DNA of 64,000 nt, taken from Lyngbya sp. PCC 8106 (GTDB lineage: Bacteria; Cyanobacteriota; Cyanobacteriia; Cyanobacteriales; Microcoleaceae). A model generated the notes under the pieces. The model searched no databases. It was not told the origin of the DNA and worked only from the letters and a program-made list of their open reading frames with translations. The DNA lies in assembly GCF_000169095.1 (NCBI RefSeq), contig NZ_AAVU01000003.1, positions 62,001-126,000 on the forward strand. The letters are read 5' to 3'. Positions 34,698-43,128 of the stretch are shown piece by piece (within the stretch, counting starts at the first letter, position 1; every line of letters begins with the position of its first letter). The position numbers and the translations under genes were made by a program.

Positions 34698-37291
34698 TAG
34701 TTAACTGGAATTCTATTGATACCTGTTGTTTTAAGAACTTTTCCTAGAGTTAAACGTCTAGGTTTCTCAATCCCATTATCAATCCATAACTCTGAATTAG
34801 GATCGTCTAAAGTATCTTTTTCAGAGCTATAGTAGATAATTACCTCTCCATTATCTGAGGGTCTTACAACAATATAGATAGGCAAACCATCCTTTTTTAT
34901 TCCCCCAATAACTGTAGTAGCCAATTCCTCTACATCAGTACAGTCATAATCCTCAATAGATTGCAAATGTTTAATCACATTATTTTTAGTTCGTTCTATT
35001 AATCTTTGAACAGCTATAAACATTTCAACTGTGGGTGTAGAAGTGTGCATGAATTGAGCTGCAATCCCTTTGTCCTGCAAAGCTTTTTCTAATTCATCAA
35101 TAGACGTTACTCCTAGACTCAATAGGATTTCCTGAGTTATCTCTATTTTTTTAGAATCATCTGCAAAGACATTCCGAGCTAGTATGAGCATAGTCTTCAA
35201 ATCTGATATATCATCAGCTTTAAATTCTTCTAGAAGACTGGTTATTTGTTCCATGCCCTGAATTTTTTCAATTATTTCTGAATCATCTTCAATTGCCTTT
35301 GCAACTTCAGCAAGCTTCGACAGATCGGTACAAGTTCGCATTACTTTATAAAGGCTTTCCTTATCTTGTATCGTATTCATAAAGATTTCAGCACGCTTAC
35401 TATATATTTCTGAAAATAGCTCTCTCCCTTCTTCTGAATTATTTTCAAACCATTCAGATAAAAGGCTAATAGCTTTTACAAGATTCTCATTCTCATTATA
35501 AGAGGAGTTCTTTAACTCTCTATTTAAATTTTCTGTTATCCTAACTGCAATATCTCTTTTCTCTTTTTCCTGAATATGATCTCTTATATAATTCATACTG
35601 TTATGGAGCAGAATATCTTTCCAATCTTCGCCCAATAGTTCTAAAACATAGATTAATTCATCATCTTGTATTGCATCAATATATAAATCTATTTCTCTCT
35701 TAAAGCATCCATTTCGATTAGGTATGATTGGATTCCTTTGAATCAGGATAAGGTTGTTATCGTCCTCAAGCAGAAAAGTGCCTAGAGAATTTAGCCATTC
35801 AAAAGTGTTACTCTCATTTCTTTTCAAAACCTGACTAAGGTTATAAATATTTTCTTTTTTGGCTACTTCCTCAACTAATCTTTTATAATCTACCGTTTCC
35901 CAGTCTCCCCAGGCTATTCCACACCAGTTATGCAGGTGAAATCTTTTACACACAGCATTTGGTACTAGGTCAAAAACGAACTGCCAAATTTTATTTCTTA
36001 CAGCTTCTGAGAAAGAGGTTTTCGGAAAGTATAAATCTTTAATAGCTCTTTTTTTAGCAGATTCATCTTCCAGTTCAACAATTAAGGCATTGTAAATGAA
36101 TTCCCTAATTGGTTTTTGAATCGACTTTTGATACCATTCTTTGTCAAAGTATCTGTGATCTGTGGAGGGTGTTTGGGTTTCTGCAATATTGTAAAGATTG
36201 AAAAATTTATCTTGTGCAATTTTAGAGATCAAATCTCTGTATAAGCCAACAGCAGATTCTAAAATTTTTTGATTCTCAATTACTTCTGTATCATCAATAC
36301 CCTTTAACCAAATTCCATCCCTTTCAGTTTGAGGGTTAAAGAAGAAGCTATTTACAACTACAGGAAAATGAAAGTTTTCAGTTCCAATCAGAGGGAAGTC
36401 GCAAAACAACTTTGGAAGATCTCTTACACCTTTAACTGAATATCCCCGTTCACATTTTTCAACTTCAGTGGCAATAGCTACTCTCTCATTGGAGAGATAT
36501 AAAATCGAAATATCTTCTTGTTTATCATTCTTTATTTTTGAAACATATACAATAAGATCATCTTTTAGCTCTCTATTCTTTTCATAAGAAGTTTTTTCTC
36601 CGGCAATATTGTCTATGATTTCAACTCTCCCTATTTTAGGGATAAATGCTAAGACGAAGGGAATTAATCTTGAAAATTCGTCTACACCAATTTGAGCGAT
36701 TTTCTTCTGTTCTTCTGTGTCTAATTGATAACAGAAAGACGTATTGAAGCAATTTTTATCATAGCTAGGACTTATTTTTTCAATGGACTCATCAAATTCT
36801 TTCCAAGAATTTGTGATGCGGGGCATGAGTTGTGCTGTTGTTCTACCTTGTCGATTCAGCAGAAATTCAAATTTGTGAAAACTTCCATCTGCTGATCCTA
36901 TAATTCCCTTTATTTTAATAACTCTTGAAAGTAGATGTGTTGTCAAAAAACCTGTTCCGAACCTACCTGTTTTCTTGGTTTCTTGACCTTCTTCTACTTC
37001 TTTAGAGGAAATTTGATCTATTAATCCTATGACATCTTGGCTTGTAAAATGGTTTCCATTATGTCTAAATGTAACGCTATTCCTATCAAGTTCTATCTGA
37101 ATAGATACAGTTCTATCGTCATCTTCAGCAATACTATCCTTTGCATTTTGCAAAAGCTCCCAAGCCCAACGTCCTTGGTTATTTTCAACAGTTTTTTCCA
37201 GATCGTGTAAACGCTTTATTATTTTGTCGGCAATCGACCTTTGTCCAGCTTCTCTTCTACCATCTTCAATCGATTGAATCATAAGCGCCAT
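34697..37291 (-). CDS. Sacsin-like GHKL/HSP90-type ATPase
   Basis: 864 residues with an N-terminal Bergerat-fold ATPase. Motif I is 'WAWELLQNAKDSI' (Glu45, Asn49, Asp52). Motif II is 'VTFRHNGNHFT', where HNG replaces the usual DxG. Motif III is 'KKTGRFGTGFLTTHLLSRV' (109-115). This form is typical of sacsin/DUF3883-related bacterial ATPases. The next 600 residues are helical and charged without recognised catalytic motifs, and may be a sensor or regulatory region. It is the first gene of a two-gene operon with the AlbA_2-HEPN gene (1-bp overlap). Low GC and its position in the island suggest acquisition by transfer. Confidence 0.85.
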   Translation of the reverse strand: MALMIQSIEDGRREAGQRSIADKIIKRLHDLEKTVENNQGRWAWELLQNAKDSIAEDDDRTVSIQIELDRNSVTFRHNGNHFTSQDVIGLIDQISSKEVEEGQETKKTGRFGTGFLTTHLLSRVIKIKGIIGSADGSFHKFEFLLNRQGRTTAQLMPRITNSWKEFDESIEKISPSYDKNCFNTSFCYQLDTEEQKKIAQIGVDEFSRLIPFVLAFIPKIGRVEIIDNIAGEKTSYEKNRELKDDLIVYVSKIKNDKQEDISILYLSNERVAIATEVEKCERGYSVKGVRDLPKLFCDFPLIGTENFHFPVVVNSFFFNPQTERDGIWLKGIDDTEVIENQKILESAVGLYRDLISKIAQDKFFNLYNIAETQTPSTDHRYFDKEWYQKSIQKPIREFIYNALIVELEDESAKKRAIKDLYFPKTSFSEAVRNKIWQFVFDLVPNAVCKRFHLHNWCGIAWGDWETVDYKRLVEEVAKKENIYNLSQVLKRNESNTFEWLNSLGTFLLEDDNNLILIQRNPIIPNRNGCFKREIDLYIDAIQDDELIYVLELLGEDWKDILLHNSMNYIRDHIQEKEKRDIAVRITENLNRELKNSSYNENENLVKAISLLSEWFENNSEEGRELFSEIYSKRAEIFMNTIQDKESLYKVMRTCTDLSKLAEVAKAIEDDSEIIEKIQGMEQITSLLEEFKADDISDLKTMLILARNVFADDSKKIEITQEILLSLGVTSIDELEKALQDKGIAAQFMHTSTPTVEMFIAVQRLIERTKNNVIKHLQSIEDYDCTDVEELATTVIGGIKKDGLPIYIVVRPSDNGEVIIYYSSEKDTLDDPNSELWIDNGIEKPRRLTLGKVLKTTGINRIPVN

Positions 37292-37626
37292 TTCAATTCT
37301 GCTAAATCGGTCTCAACTTTCTGAACACCAAATATTTTGAGTATTTGCAACTGAATGTATTATCTTGCAGATTACAGGATAAACACTTGCATAGGATAAA
37401 TGTTACACAACTTGTCAGATAAAGCAACCGATAAGTGTAATAACAAGATTTTTGCAGCGTAACATTCCTGAATAGAGTTTTATCTGGCAAAATGTAACCT
37501 TGTAGAGTGTCCTAGCAGAGAGTAACGCACAGACAATCAGTATTAAGTAACTTTTGGGTTTGTTACATGGCATTAACAAACCCAACAACATCGGCGATCG
37601 CACTAAAGTTAATGGGGGACTGTATT
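37292..37626. other. Promoter region of the ATPase-HEPN operon
   Basis: About 335 bp, A/T-rich, with no gene. The minus-strand operon promoter must lie here. Several GATAA and GTTAC/GTAAC words recur but with irregular spacing. Confidence 0.4.
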
Positions 37627-37653
37627 GCGATCGCTAGTCCTGTGAGTCGTGAT
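37627..37653. repeat. 41-bp HIP1-bounded dispersed repeat, copy 1 (partial)
   Basis: GCGATCGC followed by TAGTCC and TGTGAGTCGTGAT. It shares its first 27 bp with copies at 42926-42966 and 45008-45048, then runs directly into the P-type ATPase fragment. Confidence 0.7.
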
Positions 37654-37839
37654 AATGATTCCGAACTTTTGTTTTGGGCGACTGGATACAACGTCATTGG
37701 CATTCCCTTGGCGGCAGGAATTGCAGCACCGCTCGGTATTATCTTATCGCCAGCAGTAGGGGCAATCCTGATGAGCATTTCGACCGTTGTTGTTTCAATG
37801 AATGCCATGTTGTTACGGCGCGTGCGTTTGCATGATTAG
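37654..37839 (+). pseudogene. C-terminal fragment of a heavy-metal P-type ATPase
   Basis: The open frame from 37567 becomes recognisable at about 37654: 'LLFWATGYNVIGIPLAAGI' and 'LSPAVGAILMSISTVVVSMN' are the last two membrane helices of P1B-type (copper/zinc/cadmium) ATPases, ending 'LRRVRLHD'. All catalytic domains are missing. The upstream part of the frame is repeat sequence. Non-functional. Confidence 0.75.
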
Positions 37840-38017
37840 GTGCAAGATATGAGCTGATCCAAGATATTAATATTTGAGAGTTAAGTAGCTGGTTACATTA
37901 CAATTAAATTGAAGATAGATTTTGCACTCGATCGCCCCGGCCATCCTTAATAAGGGGGTGCCGATAGGCGGAGGTTCTTACAGTTTTCAACACCTACTTA
38001 CTTAAATACAGTACAAG

Positions 38018-39133
38018 ATGCAAGTCAATAAATCTCATCAGTCTGTGGTTCTTGAAAAAGAGGCAGCAAAAAAGTTGAAGTTTGGCAAGAATAGTGGGTT
38101 TAAGACAGAACTAAAACGAAGGGTTGACGAACTTTTTCAAAATCCAGATCGTAAGGCTCGTGATTGTCCGCAAATGTATGCGAAAACCATTATCTTGTTG
38201 TTTAGCTTTTTCGGATTATATTCTCTATTAGTTTTGGTAGCTCAGACATGGTGGCAGGTAATTCCCTTGTGCATTATGCTCGGTGTCGTTACCGCAGGCA
38301 TTGGTTTTAGTATTCAACATGACGGCGGACATCGCGCATATTCCGATTCGCTATGGGTTAATAAGCTCATGGCAATGAGTTCAGATTTGATTGGTGCCAG
38401 TTCTTATATTTGGCATTGGAAGCATGATGTTCTCCATCATACCTATACCAATATTGCTGGTTATGACAAGGATTTGGATGTGGGAATCTTTGGGCGATTT
38501 TCTCCTTCTCATCCGCACTTAGCCTTCCATCGTTGGCAACATTATTATTTGTGGTTGTTGTATGGATTGCTAGTCATTAAGTGGCATTTTTATGATGATT
38601 TTTATTGTCTGATCACTGGCAAAATTGGCGATCGCCGCTATCCACGTCCTAAGTCCAGTAATCTAGTGATATTTTTTGGTGGCAAACTGGTATTTTTCGC
38701 GCTTGCCTTTGCGATTCCGTTACAATTTCATGCGCTATCGCAAGTTTTAGCGAGCTATGGATTAGTAGCTTTCACCTGGGGAGTAGTGTTGAGTATAGTA
38801 TTTCAATTAGCTCATGTGGTCGAAGAAGCCGATTTCCCATTACCAATTGCCGAGTTGGATCTCATTGAGAAAGATTGGGCGGTGCATCAGATCGAAACAA
38901 CGGTAAACTTCTCTCGGAATAACCATTTGATGACATGGTTTCTGGGTGGATTGAATTTCCAAGTCGAGCATCATTTATTTCCCAATATCTGCCATATTAA
39001 CTATCCTGAACTATCTAAAGTCGTGGAGCAGACTTGTCGAGAATATGGAGTGAGATATAACCAACATAGTTCTTTTTGGTCAGGATTATCATCCCATTAT
39101 CGTTGGCTACGAAAAATGGGAACTACTGTTTAG
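38018..39133 (+). CDS. Acyl-lipid fatty acid desaturase (front-end type)
   Basis: 371 residues. Three histidine boxes are present: 'HDGGH', 'HDVLHHTYTN' and 'QVEHHLFPNICH', in a four-helix membrane topology. The last box with Q as its first residue and 'GGLNFQVEHHLFP' fits delta-6/delta-5 front-end desaturases such as DesD. It would introduce double bases into glycerolipid acyl chains at the thylakoid or plasma membrane. Regioselectivity is not decidable. It is intact, although flanked by gene fragments on both sides. Confidence 0.88.
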   Translation: MQVNKSHQSVVLEKEAAKKLKFGKNSGFKTELKRRVDELFQNPDRKARDCPQMYAKTIILLFSFFGLYSLLVLVAQTWWQVIPLCIMLGVVTAGIGFSIQHDGGHRAYSDSLWVNKLMAMSSDLIGASSYIWHWKHDVLHHTYTNIAGYDKDLDVGIFGRFSPSHPHLAFHRWQHYYLWLLYGLLVIKWHFYDDFYCLITGKIGDRRYPRPKSSNLVIFFGGKLVFFALAFAIPLQFHALSQVLASYGLVAFTWGVVLSIVFQLAHVVEEADFPLPIAELDLIEKDWAVHQIETTVNFSRNNHLMTWFLGGLNFQVEHHLFPNICHINYPELSKVVEQTCREYGVRYNQHSSFWSGLSSHYRWLRKMGTTV

Positions 39134-39355
39134 ATTTTTTGAATCTTTTTCGGCAATAACGCTCGATAATGGTTCGGATATCTCGGGCATAATCTTAGGG
39201 CAAACGCATCTTAATGCGCTCCCAATAAAAATGATTGACCACGTAATTTCCGCATGAAAGTCTCGATACTAAAAAACATAATTAATATCTAGTAAGGTAT
39301 TGGCTGACTTTTGCAACTTTTTTGTCCTGTACTAAGATTTGAGAGTTAAAAAGCT

Positions 39356-39620
39356 GTGCTAATCATCTTTCAGGCTATGGATGCGGCGGGAAAAGATAGC
39401 ACGATTAAGCACGTTATGTCAGGTATTAATCCTCAAGGATGTCAGGTGCATAGCTTTAAAGCGCCATCTACAGAAGAGTTAAATCATGACTATTTGTGGC
39501 GATGTTCTAAGGCTTTACCCGAAAGAGGAAGAATTGGCATTTTTAATCGTTCTTATTACGAAGAAATTTTAGTTACAAGAGTGCATCCAGAAATTCTAGA
39601 GCAGCGCCCACTCCCCGTTA
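39356..39620 (+). pseudogene. Polyphosphate kinase 2 (ppk2), 5' part of a split gene
   Basis: Encodes 'LIIFQAMDAAGKDSTIKHVM' (Walker A), 'SGINPQGCQVHSFKAPSTEE', 'ALPERGRIGIFNRSYYEEI' (lid/Walker B region) and 'RVHPEILEQRPLPV'. The 60-70 N-terminal residues of PPK2 are absent, with an in-frame TAA at 39347. At 39621 a composite IS insertion interrupts the gene, and coding resumes at 42473. Joining across one TTA copy gives 'RPLPVSIVDNDIWKRRF' without a frameshift. Confidence 0.88.
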
Positions 39621-39780
39621 GAGGATGTCTGAAAAGTAGAGCATCAGGCTAAACGTCTCAAAAGAGTGCGAATCGAGGCAATGTGAGTCCTAGCCTGAGT
39701 TTTTTCAGGAGAAGACTCGTAATCTCGGTTTAAGCGCCGACACCAAGTCAAGCAGCCAAGATTTCGCTCGATTTAACCGT
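39621..39780 (-). pseudogene. IS5-family transposase C-terminal remnant (left end of composite)
   Basis: Minus strand reads 'IERNLGCLTWCRRLNRDYES' then 'THIASIRTLLRRLA' and a stop. This aligns with the C-terminus of the complete copy at 41653 but clearly differs in sequence, so it comes from a different family member with identical terminal repeats. The catalytic DYE glutamate is present here, but the rest of the gene is lost. Confidence 0.8.
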
Positions 39781-39931
39781 TTTTCGGCTCAACTTCATCA
39801 AAACTTCAGCAAAACCGGTGTTATTGTAAAGAGTTCATGAAACCGTCCCAGCGGCACTTGCGTGTTTTGTCATACTTAGTAATACTGACATTAGATACTA
39901 AATCAAATTCGCTAGGGTTTCTGATTACATC

Positions 39932-40609
39932 ATGCTCAAATCACTATCTCTCGTGACCGTCGGCGCTACCGTTATGGCACTGGGAGCGATCGCTCAAGCC
40001 GAAGCCGCTTCAATTGTTCAACCTCAATCGGCTTCAACAGATATGGGAGAAAACTTTCCTTTAGTTCATAGTATTGACCAATCTGGATTGTCCGTTGGGT
40101 ATACCACTGGTGTGACCGACTTTGATACTTATTTGTCAGGAAATCCCACACACACTTCTGCACGAGGAACAGATTGGGTTTCTTTAGATCCCACTGGATC
40201 GGTGACATTCGATTTTGGCAATGTTCTCAACCTGGAAGGGATGGCGTTATGGAATTTTTCAGCAAATCCCCCTTTTGGCGTATCAGACTTCGAGTTATTG
40301 GCTTCTTCTACTGGAAATGCTGGCAGTTTCATGAGTTTAGGTTCTTTTAATGCTAATACACAGTCTCAACCCAGCTCTGCCCAGGTATTCAATTTTAATC
40401 CCACCGCCGCCCAATTTATCCAGATGGATATTCTGAGTAATCATGGTGCTTCTCGCACAGCAATTGGCGAAGTTGCGTTTAAGACGGTTGACGTTACGCC
40501 TGAACCTGAACCCGTTCCCGAACCTGCGATGATTTTCGGTTTGTTGACGACCTTGGGATTGGGTGCGTTGTCCGCGAAAAAGACTTCCAAAAATGCGGAA
40601 GGCAAATAA
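39932..40609 (+). CDS. PEP-CTERM sorting-domain extracytoplasmic protein
   Basis: 225 residues. The signal peptide is about 1-26 ('ATVMALGAIAQAEAAS'). A beta-rich, discoidin-like mature domain follows, with 'GSVTFDFGNVLNLEGMALWN' and 'FNPTAAQFIQMDILSNHG'. The C-terminus is a complete PEP-CTERM signal: 'VPEPAMIFGLLTTLGLGAL', then basic 'SAKKTSKN'. Such proteins are exported and processed by an exosortase and are linked to exopolysaccharide. It is cargo of the composite element. Function of the mature domain is unknown. Confidence 0.88.
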   Translation: MLKSLSLVTVGATVMALGAIAQAEAASIVQPQSASTDMGENFPLVHSIDQSGLSVGYTTGVTDFDTYLSGNPTHTSARGTDWVSLDPTGSVTFDFGNVLNLEGMALWNFSANPPFGVSDFELLASSTGNAGSFMSLGSFNANTQSQPSSAQVFNFNPTAAQFIQMDILSNHGASRTAIGEVAFKTVDVTPEPEPVPEPAMIFGLLTTLGLGALSAKKTSKNAEGK

Positions 40610-40717
40610 CAATTGATGAATATCGCGATCGGCTCAACGCGAAATCTCGACGACCACACGGCGAGCAATCTCTCGGCGGCGACGATCCGCTATCAATCAT
40701 TTAGAGGTTGAATAGCT

Positions 40718-41200
40718 TTGACACTCCCACGCCGTAAACGGCGGGGATTCTTGGTTCAGCGAGTCCATTTAATACAGATAGGTTGCCCTATCTATACCAG
40801 AGATGAATTCTCCCCAAGCGTTTTGCTCCATTTCAGAAACCTGTTTGGGTATGCCCTACCCTACAGTTCAAAACCTAAAATCTTGGTTTCTCTGTACTTG
40901 TTGCGTTGCGCGCTAATAAGCGCACAAGCTTTCCCGTGCGGAACCCCATAACTTCAGTGCGTCAAGGTGCGTTGCCTTTCGGTGACTGGGTTTTTAATGT
41001 GGTTGATTACCCTTTCCACAAAAGAAAGTTTAACATAAAGCCGTCCTAAAGGACGAGGCTTGTATCCCAATTTTTTCGGTCAAGGTGCGTTGCCTTTCGG
41101 TGACTGGGTTTTTAATGTGGTTGATTACCCTTTCCACAAAAGAAAGTTTAACATAAAGCCGTCCTAAAGGACGAGGCTTGTATCCCAATTTTTTCGGTCA
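40718..41200 (+). mobile_element. Non-autonomous IS200/IS605-derived element, second copy
   Basis: The left end TTGACACTCCCACGCCGT with the AAACGGCGGGGATTCTTG hairpin arm matches the element at 13542. The right end hairpin AAGCCGTCC-TAAA-GGACGAGGCTT followed by TATCCCAATTTTTTCGGTCA also matches. There is no transposase. The right-end segment occurs twice in tandem (see repeat). Confidence 0.75.
40961..41196. repeat. 118-bp tandem duplication of the element's right end
   Basis: 40961-41078 is repeated at 41079-41196 with no difference that I can see, and the next bases GTCA restart the unit. Each copy begins GTCAAGGTGCGTTGCC and ends with the right-end hairpin and CCCAATTTTTTCG. Confidence 0.9.
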
Positions 41201-41343
41201 TGTGTTGAAGGATTTTATAGAGATTCCAAATAAGACTGAAAGAAAAAATCTGGGTCGAACTTAGGTAGGGTGGGCGATTCATTGCTCGCTCTACCTCTCG
41301 TTTTTAAGTAGCCCCAGAGAAAAAAAGGAATGTGTGTAAAGGA

Positions 41344-41556
41344 TTATTTCAGACCTCGAAGGTTGACATACTTAACAGAATGTCCGTGGCGCTCTCCTCG
41401 GGCTTCGAGTCCCTCGGTCACGTGAAAAGCCAATTCGGACTCGGATTCAAACATCTGTCCGACTAATTCATCACGTTTAAGATGCTCCCACTCCAATTCA
41501 ATGGGATTCATTTCGGAACAGTAGGGTGGCAAGAAGAAAATGACCCCCTTTTTTTG
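41344..41556 (-). pseudogene. IS630-family transposase C-terminal fragment
   Basis: Minus strand: 'VIFFLPPYCSEMNPIELEWE' and 'HLKRDELVGQMFESESELAF' is the DDE C-terminal block of IS630-type transposases, with the catalytic Glu in 'PIELEW'. The N-terminal two thirds are missing because the IS5-type copy begins at 41558. Non-functional. Confidence 0.85.
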
Positions 41557-41557
41557 A

Positions 41558-42472
41558 GAGGATGTCTGAAAAGGGTGAGGGAGATAGAACAGCAGAAAAG
41601 CTAGCAAGGGTTTAACCTGTCAAGTATCGAAACCAACAGAGCCTCACTAGCCATGACTCCATCTTATCCCACCGACCTCAATGATGCTCAATGGGAGATC
41701 CTCGAACCGTTGCTGCCAGCGGCTCACTCTGGAGGTCGCCCTCGCTCAGTCGCTCCCCGAGCCGTCGTCAATGCAATTCTGTATGTCCTCAGTGCTGGAT
41801 GTGCTTGGCGTTTGTTGCCTCACGATTTCCCTAAATGGAAAACCGTCTACCATTACTTTCGGCAATGGCGTAACGAGGGCATCTGGCAACAAGTACCCGA
41901 ACGTTTACGACAATGGGTCAGGACAATCGAAGCCGACCGCCCAGCTTCCCCGAGTGCCGGAGTGGTCGATCGTCAATCGGTCAAAAGCGGTACGATGGTC
42001 TCGAAGGAAGTCGGATACGACGGCGGCAAACAAGTCAGAGGCCGCAAACGGCACGTTCTCGTCGATACCTTGGGTCTGTTAGTGGTGGCTGTGGTTACAG
42101 CAGCCAACGTTTCGGAAGGGGCCGGATTGAAAAAACTCTTACTTCGAGCCAGAGAACGGCGAGTCAATCTCCAACGCCTTATTGTTCTCTACGTTGATGG
42201 AGGATACCGCGGCGAAGCACTCTTCGAGTGGGTCATTAAGACTTTTCGTTGGGTACTTGAATCGGTTTTACGTCCCCCAGGGACAAAAGGTTTCGTTCTC
42301 TTGCCCAAACGTTGGGTGGTCGAGCGCACCTTTGGCTGGTTTACCTGATGCCGACGCTTGAATCGAGATTACGAATATTCCACTCAAAGTGCTGAGGCTT
42401 GGATTTACATTGCCTCTATCCGCCTTCTTCTCAGGCGTTTAGCCTGAACCCCAACACTTTTCAGACATCCTC
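41558..42472 (+). mobile_element. IS5-family insertion sequence, 915 bp
   Basis: Terminal repeats GAGGATGTCTGAAAAG (41558-41573) and its complement (42457-42472) enclose one transposase frame. Only the outer side carries TTA next to the end. The inner side abuts an IS630 fragment, so this copy shows no target duplication of its own. Confidence 0.9.
41653..42447 (+). pseudogene. IS5-family transposase with in-frame TGA
   Basis: The frame from ATG 41653 encodes an IS5-type DDE transposase: 'LNDAQWEILEPLLPAAHSGG', 'VVDRQSVKSGTMVSKEVGYD' (first Asp), 'LIVLYVDGGYRGEALFEW' (second Asp), and 'VLLPKRWVVERTFGWFT'. It stops at a TGA at 42346. Reading on in the same frame gives 'CRRLNRDYEYSTQSAEAWIY' to a TGA at 42445. 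The normal sequence would be WFNRCRR, so the stop is a local mutation. It removes the catalytic Glu in DYE. The product should be inactive unless the stop is read through. Confidence 0.85.
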
Positions 42473-42903
42473 TTAGCATCGTTGACAATGATATTTGGAA
42501 GCGTCGCTTTGAGGAAATCAACAACTTTGAGAAACATCTGGTTAATAATGGGACGATTATCCTCAAGTTTTTTCTCAATGTATCTAAAGAGGAGCAAAAA
42601 GACCGTTTTTTAGAACGGATTAATCGCCCTGAAAAGAATTGGAAATTCTCTGAAAATGATGCGAAAGAGCGTAGTTTTTGGGATGACTATATGGCTGTCT
42701 ATGAGGATATGTTCAATCACACCAGTACGACATATGCGCCTTGGTACATTATCCCCGCCGATCATAAATGGTTTACTCGTCTGGTTGTGGCGGGTATCAT
42801 TTACACCCAGTTAAAGGAACTGAACCTCAAGTATCCTAGTCTCAGTAAAGAGCAACATCAGGAACTTTTAAATGCGAAGGAAATTCTGGAGAGTCAGAAA
42901 TAA
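42473..42903 (+). pseudogene. Polyphosphate kinase 2 (ppk2), 3' part of the split gene
   Basis: Continues the PPK2 protein after the insertion: 'SIVDNDIWKRRFEEINNFEK', 'FLERINRPEKNWKFS', 'DYMAVYEDMFNHTSTTYAPW', 'YIIPADHKWFTRLVV', ending 'LESQK' at a TAA (42901). Family: PPK2 enzymes move phosphate between polyphosphate and nucleotides. With the insertion in place and the N-terminus missing, no active enzyme is expected. Confidence 0.88.
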
Positions 42904-42925
42904 GGATGAAAATTAGTTGATTTTA

Positions 42926-42966
42926 GCGATCGCCAGTATTGTGAGTCGTGATTTCTAGGCGATCGC
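42926..42966. repeat. 41-bp HIP1-bounded dispersed repeat, copy 2
   Basis: GCGATCGC at both ends with TGTGAGTCGTGATTTCTAG between. It lies 23 bp after the ppk2 stop. The same length and core are seen at 45008-45048. Confidence 0.8.
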
Positions 42967-43128
42967 ACTTAACCAATAAAATCGGCAATCGCATTAATAA
43001 ACATCCCAAAAATCAGATAATTAAAAATTCATCATGTTTAAAAGCAAAAAGGCGCGTTGAGTAACGCACCCTACAAGATCAGCGATCGCACTGATTATTT
43101 AGCTTGATCTTGTTCTCAAGTTAGATTG

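Larger units (their letters stand above)
39621..42472. mobile_element. Composite IS5-type insertion inside ppk2, with TTA target duplication
   Basis: Both outer ends carry the same 16-bp inverted repeat, GAGGATGTCTGAAAAG at 39621-39636 and its complement at 42457-42472, flanked by TTA (39618-39620 and 42473-42475). The left end is a remnant of one IS5-family member (transposase C-terminus, minus strand). The right end is a whole 915-bp copy of a related one (plus strand). Between them lie a PEP-CTERM gene, an IS605-derived element and an IS630 fragment. The 2852-bp unit behaves like a composite transposon. Confidence 0.8.

Noticed and set aside
37378..37434. Four GATAA words upstream of the ATPase-HEPN operon
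   Set aside because: Spacing is irregular (17, 23, 12 bp) and the region is A/T-rich, so chance is likely.
40961..41200. Direct repeats that might suggest a CRISPR array
   Set aside because: The unit is 118 bp, only two copies, without unique spacers; it is a duplicated element end.
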